NCBI RefSeq assembly: GCF_023074055.1
Contig: NZ_JADPKR010000064.1
Location: forward strand, 1-64,000
Origin: Bradyrhizobium sp. 141
GTDB lineage: Bacteria; Pseudomonadota; Alphaproteobacteria; Rhizobiales; Xanthobacteraceae
Reading direction: 5' to 3'
DNA length: 64,000 nt
Shown: piece after piece, positions 62,786-64,000 of the stretch
Numbering within the stretch: position 1 is the first letter of the stretch
Layout: the number at the start of each line of letters is the position of its first letter
Translations under genes and position numbers: made by a program
Notes under the pieces: model-generated
The model's database searches: none
Seen by the model: only the letters and a program-made list of their open reading frames with translations
Told to the model about the DNA's origin: nothing

Positions 62786-63399
62786 CGCTGACGAGCACGC
62801 ATCAGAGCAAAGTCGCGGTACCTCCGCTCGGCTGGGTCGGAATCGCGCTGCTGCTGATGGCGCTGCAAGCCTCGATCCTGCTTGCGATGGGGCGCGTGCC
62901 GATCTGCACCTGCGGCTATGTCAAGCTGTGGCATGGCGTGGTGAACAGCTCGGAAAATTCCCAGCACATCACCGACTGGTACACATTCTCGCACGTCCTG
63001 CACGGTTTCCTGTTCTACGGCCTGACCTGGCTGCTGTTCGCGCGGTTGCCGTTCCTGCCTCTGTCCTGGCCGGCACGGCTGATCATCGCGATGCTGATCG
63101 AAGGTGCCTGGGAGATCGTCGAGAACTCGCCCTTCATCATCGAGCGCTATCGCGCCGGCACGATCTCGCTGGATTATTTCGGCGACAGCATCGTCAATTC
63201 GGTCTCCGACAATCTGGCCATGGTGCTGGGGTTCCTCGCCGCGCGCGTGCTGCCTGTATCCGCGACCGTCCTGCTCGGGCTCGCCTTCGAGATCATGCTG
63301 GCGCTCCACATTCGCGACAATCTGACGCTCAATATCCTGATGCTGATCCATCCGGTCGAGGCCGTGAAGCAATGGCAATCCGGCCCGCCGATCATCTGA
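62782..63399 (+). CDS. DUF2585 (UPF0314) membrane protein
   Basis: A 205-residue membrane protein with four or five hydrophobic segments and the UPF0314 signatures GRVPICTCGYVKLWHGVVNSSENSQHITDWYTFSHVLHGFLFYGL and RYRAGTISLDYFGDSIVNSVSDNLAMVLGF. Function unknown. It sits between the acetyltransferase and hslU and overlaps the former by 4 nt. Confidence 0.9.
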   Translation: MTLTSTHQSKVAVPPLGWVGIALLLMALQASILLAMGRVPICTCGYVKLWHGVVNSSENSQHITDWYTFSHVLHGFLFYGLTWLLFARLPFLPLSWPARLIIAMLIEGAWEIVENSPFIIERYRAGTISLDYFGDSIVNSVSDNLAMVLGFLAARVLPVSATVLLGLAFEIMLALHIRDNLTLNILMLIHPVEAVKQWQSGPPII

Positions 63400-63453
63400 C
63401 GGTCGAAAAAACCGGCTTGTCCCGGCCCGCAACTGACCCTAGCTAAGGTCCCA

Positions 63454-64000
63454 TGACAGACTTCTCCCCCCGTGAAATCGTTTCCGAACTCGACCGTTTC
63501 ATCGTCGGCCAGGCCGATGCCAAGCGCGCCGTCTCGATCGCGCTGCGCAACCGCTGGCGGCGGCAGCAGCTCGAAGGCTCCTTGCGCGAAGAGGTGCTGC
63601 CGAAGAACATTCTGATGATCGGCCCCACCGGCGTCGGCAAAACCGAGATCGCGCGGCGGCTGGCGAAACTTGCGAATGCGCCGTTCCTGAAGGTGGAAGC
63701 GACAAAGTTCACCGAGGTCGGCTATGTCGGCCGCGACGTCGAGCAGATCGTGCGCGATCTCGTCGAGGTCGCGATCGCCCAGGTCCGCGAGAAGAAGCGC
63801 AAAGACGTGCAGGCCCGCGCGCAGCTCGCCGCCGAGGAACGCGTGCTCGACGCGCTGGTCGGCGCCAATGCCAGCCCGGCGACGCGCGAATCCTTCCGCA
63901 AGAAGCTGCGCGCCGGCGAGCTCAACGACAAGGAAATCGAGGTCGAGACGCAGTCGTCCGGTAGCGGCATGCCGATGTTCGAGATCCCGGGCATGCCGGG
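63454..64000 (+). CDS. hslU: HslU ATPase, N-terminal part (runs off the right edge)
   Basis: AAA+ unfoldase of HslUV. ATG 63454 (MTDFSPREIVSELDRFIVGQADAKRAVSIAL). Walker A is GPTGVGKT at residues 57-64, followed by KVEATKFTEVGYVGRDVEQIVRDL, the pore-loop region (GYVG). The intermediate domain begins before the window ends; about 182 of some 430 codons are visible. It is separated from hslV by the acetyltransferase and DUF2585 genes. Confidence 0.96.

Overview
The window is chromosomal DNA of an alphaproteobacterium, almost certainly Bradyrhizobium or a very close relative. This is inferred from gene content and order (rsmI-yraN-gshB, dnaK-dnaJ-pmtA, hisB-DUF2628-hisH-hisA-hisF-hisE-coaA, hslV-GNAT-DUF2585-hslU), high GC with strong GC3 bias, and many dispersed palindromic intergenic repeats. 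No rRNA, tRNA, CRISPR array, prophage or insertion sequence was recognised. Most genes are housekeeping, about 70 in all.

Layout. 0-6 kb: a possible gene fragment at the left edge, uppP, fzlA (divisome GST-fold protein), queG, a thioesterase-like protein, an NTF2-like protein and an alpha/beta hydrolase. 5.8-12.6 kb: translation genes infC (AUU start), rpmI, rplT, pheS and pheT, with two small secreted proteins and a DUF559 nuclease-like gene between inverted repeats inside pheS-pheT. 12.6-19.5 kb: TauE/SafE exporter, Tat-exported amine oxidase, YiiX-like amidase, the divergent csoR/copA copper module with its operator, and nikR. 19.7-27 kb: EI24 membrane protein, nth, DUF2244, an Ada-like methyltransferase, then a leftward run pmtA, FMN reductase, pyrF, DUF1330, dapB, gpmA.

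27-34.6 kb: the heat-shock genes dnaJ, dnaK (with a good RpoH-type promoter), grpE and hrcA, all leftward, interrupted by a secreted protein and an exported nicotinamidase. 34.8-41.5 kb: rph-rdgB-hemW, a possible structured RNA, an LpoA-like lipoprotein, and rsmI-yraN-gshB. 41.9-47.4 kb: a partial Tad/Flp pilus locus (cpaB, cpaC, cpaD, cpaE, convergent tadD-like TPR lipoprotein, PilZ protein) without cpaF, tadB, tadC, pilin or prepilin peptidase. 47.6-56.1 kb: YifB/ComM AAA protein and a signalling neighbourhood with two hybrid histidine kinases, an exported histidine-phosphatase-fold protein and an AI-2E family permease. 56.2-64 kb: coaA and the late histidine genes leftward, then hslV, an acetyltransferase, DUF2585 and the start of hslU rightward.

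Most intergenic space is taken by six families of palindromic repeats, several of which supply a start or stop codon to the neighbouring gene. The most interesting items are the DUF559 cassette in pheST with near-perfect 48/49-bp inverted repeats, the hairpin that could mask the cpaB ribosome-binding region, and the candidate structured RNA after hemW. All functions are assigned by reading sequence and motifs; no database search was run.
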